Shown one piece after another: positions 25,982-27,554 of a DNA stretch of 27,554 bases. A program made the position numbers and the translations under genes. The DNA is from Deltaproteobacteria bacterium. Its GTDB lineage: Bacteria > Myxococcota > Myxococcia > Myxococcales > 40CM-4-68-19. Under the pieces are notes generated by a model, which saw only the letters and a program-made list of their open reading frames with translations, searched no databases and was not told the origin of the DNA. Location of the stretch: contig VBKQ01000213.1 of NCBI GenBank assembly GCA_005879505.1, positions 1 to 27,554 on the forward strand. Reading direction: 5' to 3'. Each line of letters starts with the position of its first letter. Position 1 is the first letter of the stretch.

Positions 25982-26599
25982 TCAGAGGCTCGCGAGGTAG
26001 TGCGCCAGGTTCACGATGTCTTCATCGGAGAGCGTCTTGGCGACGCTCGACATCGTACCGGCATCGTTGGTCCGCGTTCCGTTCTTGAACTCTTTCAGCT
26101 GCTTGATGACGTACGCGGGGTGCTGGCCCGCCACCCTGGGCACCTCGTTCTGTCCGGAGAACTCGCCCAGGTGGCACATGGTGCAGAGCACCTCGGCTGA
26201 TTTGCTCCTCCCCGCGATGACGCGCGCGGGATCAGGCCTGAACGGGACGCTGCTCTCCCCAGACTGGATCCGTGGTCCCTTCGGGCGCTGTACCGCGTAG
26301 TACGCGGCCAGCTCGACCATGTCCTGTTTCTCCAGCTGCGCGGCGACGGGATTCATCATCTCGTCCTTGCGCCGTCCTGACTTGTAGTCCTTGAGCTGCA
26401 AGTAGTTGTAGCGCGTGGTCTGGCCCGCGAGGATCGGGTAGTCGGTCTGCTCGGAGTTCCCGTCCGCGCCGTGGCAACCGGCGCAGTATTCCGCCTTCTT
26501 CTTGCCGGCTTCGATCTGCTGGGACGAGATATCGACCTGCGAGGCGAGCCCGCCCGGGAAGAATGACACGAAGAGGGCAGCGAGGACCGCTACCCTCAT
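25982..26599 (-). CDS. Diheme cytochrome c, c4/c553 type
   Basis: 205 residues with a signal peptide (1 to about 20). Two class I cytochrome c domains follow, each with a heme motif, CAGCH near residue 40 and CTMCH near residue 140. Each has a downstream Met ligand candidate ('EMMNPVAAQL' and 'AGTMSSVAKTL'). 'YPILAGQTTRYNYLQLKDYK' and 'VPRVAGQHPAYVIKQLKEFK' show the internal duplication of cytochrome c4. It is periplasmic. It lies downstream of, and on the same strand as, the PQQ dehydrogenase, so it is the likely electron acceptor. Its own ribosome-binding site is weak, and its ATG overlaps the stop of a 22-codon ORF that starts on the dehydrogenase stop, suggesting coupled translation. Confidence 0.92.
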   Translation of the reverse strand: MRVAVLAALFVSFFPGGLASQVDISSQQIEAGKKKAEYCAGCHGADGNSEQTDYPILAGQTTRYNYLQLKDYKSGRRKDEMMNPVAAQLEKQDMVELAAYYAVQRPKGPRIQSGESSVPFRPDPARVIAGRSKSAEVLCTMCHLGEFSGQNEVPRVAGQHPAYVIKQLKEFKNGTRTNDAGTMSSVAKTLSDEDIVNLAHYLASL

Positions 26600-26664
26600 T
26601 TCGCCGCCGGTTTCCGGGTCGGGATCGCCATGCGAAACGCTTTCCGCCCGGAATCGACCCTCAT
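26596..26664 (-). CDS. Possible 22-codon coupling ORF between dehydrogenase and cytochrome genes
   Basis: The ATG at 26664 overlaps the dehydrogenase stop (ATGA), and its TGA overlaps the cytochrome ATG (ATGA at 26599). The peptide starts MRVDSGRKAFRMAIPTRKPA and is basic. Both ATGs begin the same eight bases, ATGAGGGT. The peptide may have no function of its own; the arrangement would let ribosomes pass from one gene to the next without a free ribosome-binding site. Confidence 0.3.
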   Translation of the reverse strand: MRVDSGRKAFRMAIPTRKPAAK

Positions 26665-27554
26665 TCAGGGAGCGAGAAGACGAACACGCTGTTGCCGCGC
26701 TTGAAGTCGATCTGCGTGTTCCCGCCGGCGCCCACGGCGACGTACTGCTTGCCGTCGACCATGTACGTGACGGGAGGGGCGTTCACGCCGGCGCCGCACT
26801 GGTACGTCCAAAGTACCTTGCCCGACCGCGCGTCGTACGCCTTGAAGAGGCCGTTGCCTTCGCCGGCGAACGCGAGATCGCCGCCGGTGACGCTGATGCC
26901 GCCGATCATCGGCTGGTCGGTCTTCGCCTGCCAGGAGATCTTCCCGGTATTGACGTCGACCGCCGTCACGTTTCCGGTCTGCGGCGCGCCGGGAATGGTC
27001 TTGAACGCGCCTCCCAGCCAGAGCTTCCCGTCAGGGTACTGGGTCGCTTCCACGTGATAGGTCATCGGCTGGATCAGATTGATCGCGTAGGCGAAGTTGG
27101 TCTTGGGCGAGAACGCCATCGGAGACCATTCGACGCCACCGTTCGCGCCCAGCTCCATCCGGGCACCTTGCGGCGTCGGCAAGGTCCAGACACCGCCCTG
27201 CGGGACCATGGCTTCCGAGAACCGGATCAGCTTGCCGTCCTTGCGGTCGTGCACGTAGACGTGACCCGTCTTGCCTCCGTGGATCACCGCGGGGATGACG
27301 TTCCCGTCCTTGTCCTTCGCGTCCACCAGGATGGGGGGGCTGGCCGCGTCCAGATCCCAGACGTCATGGGCGACGTACTGGAAGTGCCACTTGTACTTTC
27401 CTGAATCGAGATCCACGGCGACCAAGGAATCCGTGTACAGGTTGTCGCCGGGCCGCTCCGTTCCGTACAGGTCCGGAGACGGATTGCCGACCACGAAGAA
27501 GATGGTGCGGGTCTTCAAGTCCACGGCGGGAGTCATCCAGACGCCGCCGCCCAG
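26661..27554 (-). CDS. PQQ-dependent (quinoprotein) dehydrogenase, C-terminal part (5' end outside window)
   Basis: 297 codons, running off the right edge. It begins within 'LGGGVWMTPAVDLKTRTIFF', the usual mid-protein block of methanol/ethanol dehydrogenases. 'GKYKWHFQYVAHDVWDLDAA' carries the HDxWDxD block around the active-site Asp, and 'MAFSPKTNFAYAI' is followed by propeller blades 'TGKISWQAKTDQPMIGG' and 'GLFKAYDARSGKVLWTYQCGAG'. It ends 'VFVFSLPE' with no fused heme c domain, so electrons probably leave through the diheme cytochrome encoded 61 bp downstream. The substrate (an alcohol or sugar) cannot be read from this part. Confidence 0.9.
   Translation of the reverse strand: MGGGVWMTPAVDLKTRTIFFVVGNPSPDLYGTERPGDNLYTDSLVAVDLDSGKYKWHFQYVAHDVWDLDAASPPILVDAKDKDGNVIPAVIHGGKTGHVYVHDRKDGKLIRFSEAMVPQGGVWTLPTPQGARMELGANGGVEWSPMAFSPKTNFAYAINLIQPMTYHVEATQYPDGKLWLGGAFKTIPGAPQTGNVTAVDVNTGKISWQAKTDQPMIGGISVTGGDLAFAGEGNGLFKAYDARSGKVLWTYQCGAGVNAPPVTYMVDGKQYVAVGAGGNTQIDFKRGNSVFVFSLPE

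Overview
Organism. The window is uniformly GC-rich, with dense genes on both strands and many overlapping stop/start codons (ATGA, GTGA, TGATG). It combines an NtrC-type sigma-54 regulator, TonB-dependent receptors, a PQQ dehydrogenase with a diheme cytochrome c, and a free-standing KdpD sensor module. This suggests a Gram-negative soil or sediment bacterium, most plausibly Myxococcota or a related former deltaproteobacterial lineage. That assignment is an inference, since no rRNA or tRNA is present. No CRISPR array, insertion sequence or prophage gene was seen.

Layout. 1-418 (-): 5' part of an exported beta-propeller (S9 peptidase/TolB-like) protein. 535-1443 (+): lipoprotein. 1453-5310 (-): AstB succinylarginine dihydrolase, a MaoC-like hydratase and a KimA/YdaO-like APC-family transporter. 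5404-7061 (+): a small two-helix membrane protein translationally coupled to an NtrC-family response regulator. 7068-14522 (-): a potassium operon reading microprotein - kdpF - kdpA/kdpB (one reading frame) - kdpC - short KdpD (sensor + USP only) - separate HAMP/PAS histidine kinase. 14778-16179 (-): a possible microprotein, a receiver-only response regulator and a SAM methyltransferase. 16366-16698 (+): a Pal-like OmpA domain without export signal. 16932-19210 (+): wecB overlapping an FAD oxidoreductase gene. 19202-20170 (-): a small Lys/Gln-rich secreted protein, Mug DNA glycosylase and a coupled mini-ORF. 20459-20746 (+): small helical hypothetical. 20823-25172 (-): two tandem TonB-dependent receptors. 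25322-25885 (+): repeat-containing secreted protein, then a strong hairpin. 25982-27554 (-): cytochrome c4-like protein and the 3' part of a PQQ-dependent dehydrogenase.

Main result. The Kdp potassium system appears to be wired to sigma-54. The KdpD sensor is split from its kinase, and no KdpE-type (OmpR-family) regulator is present; an NtrC-family regulator lies next to the kinase instead. Two promoter regions, one in front of the kdp operon and one in front of the regulator operon, share the same architecture. Each has a -24/-12 element (CGGCACG-N4-NTGC) and, upstream, a perfect TTGCA-N3-TGCAA palindrome followed exactly 32 bp nearer the promoter by a degenerate copy. I propose these as the regulator's binding sites. 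In the regulator region the perfect palindrome also covers the apparent start codon of the divergent KimA-like transporter gene, so one regulator may control both potassium importers.

Second result. kdpA and kdpB are fused in frame. About 12 residues from the KdpA C-terminus and about 32 from the KdpB N-terminus are missing relative to E. coli. This joins two membrane helices that should both run from inside to outside, so it is either an assembly deletion or a disabling or unusual gene fusion.
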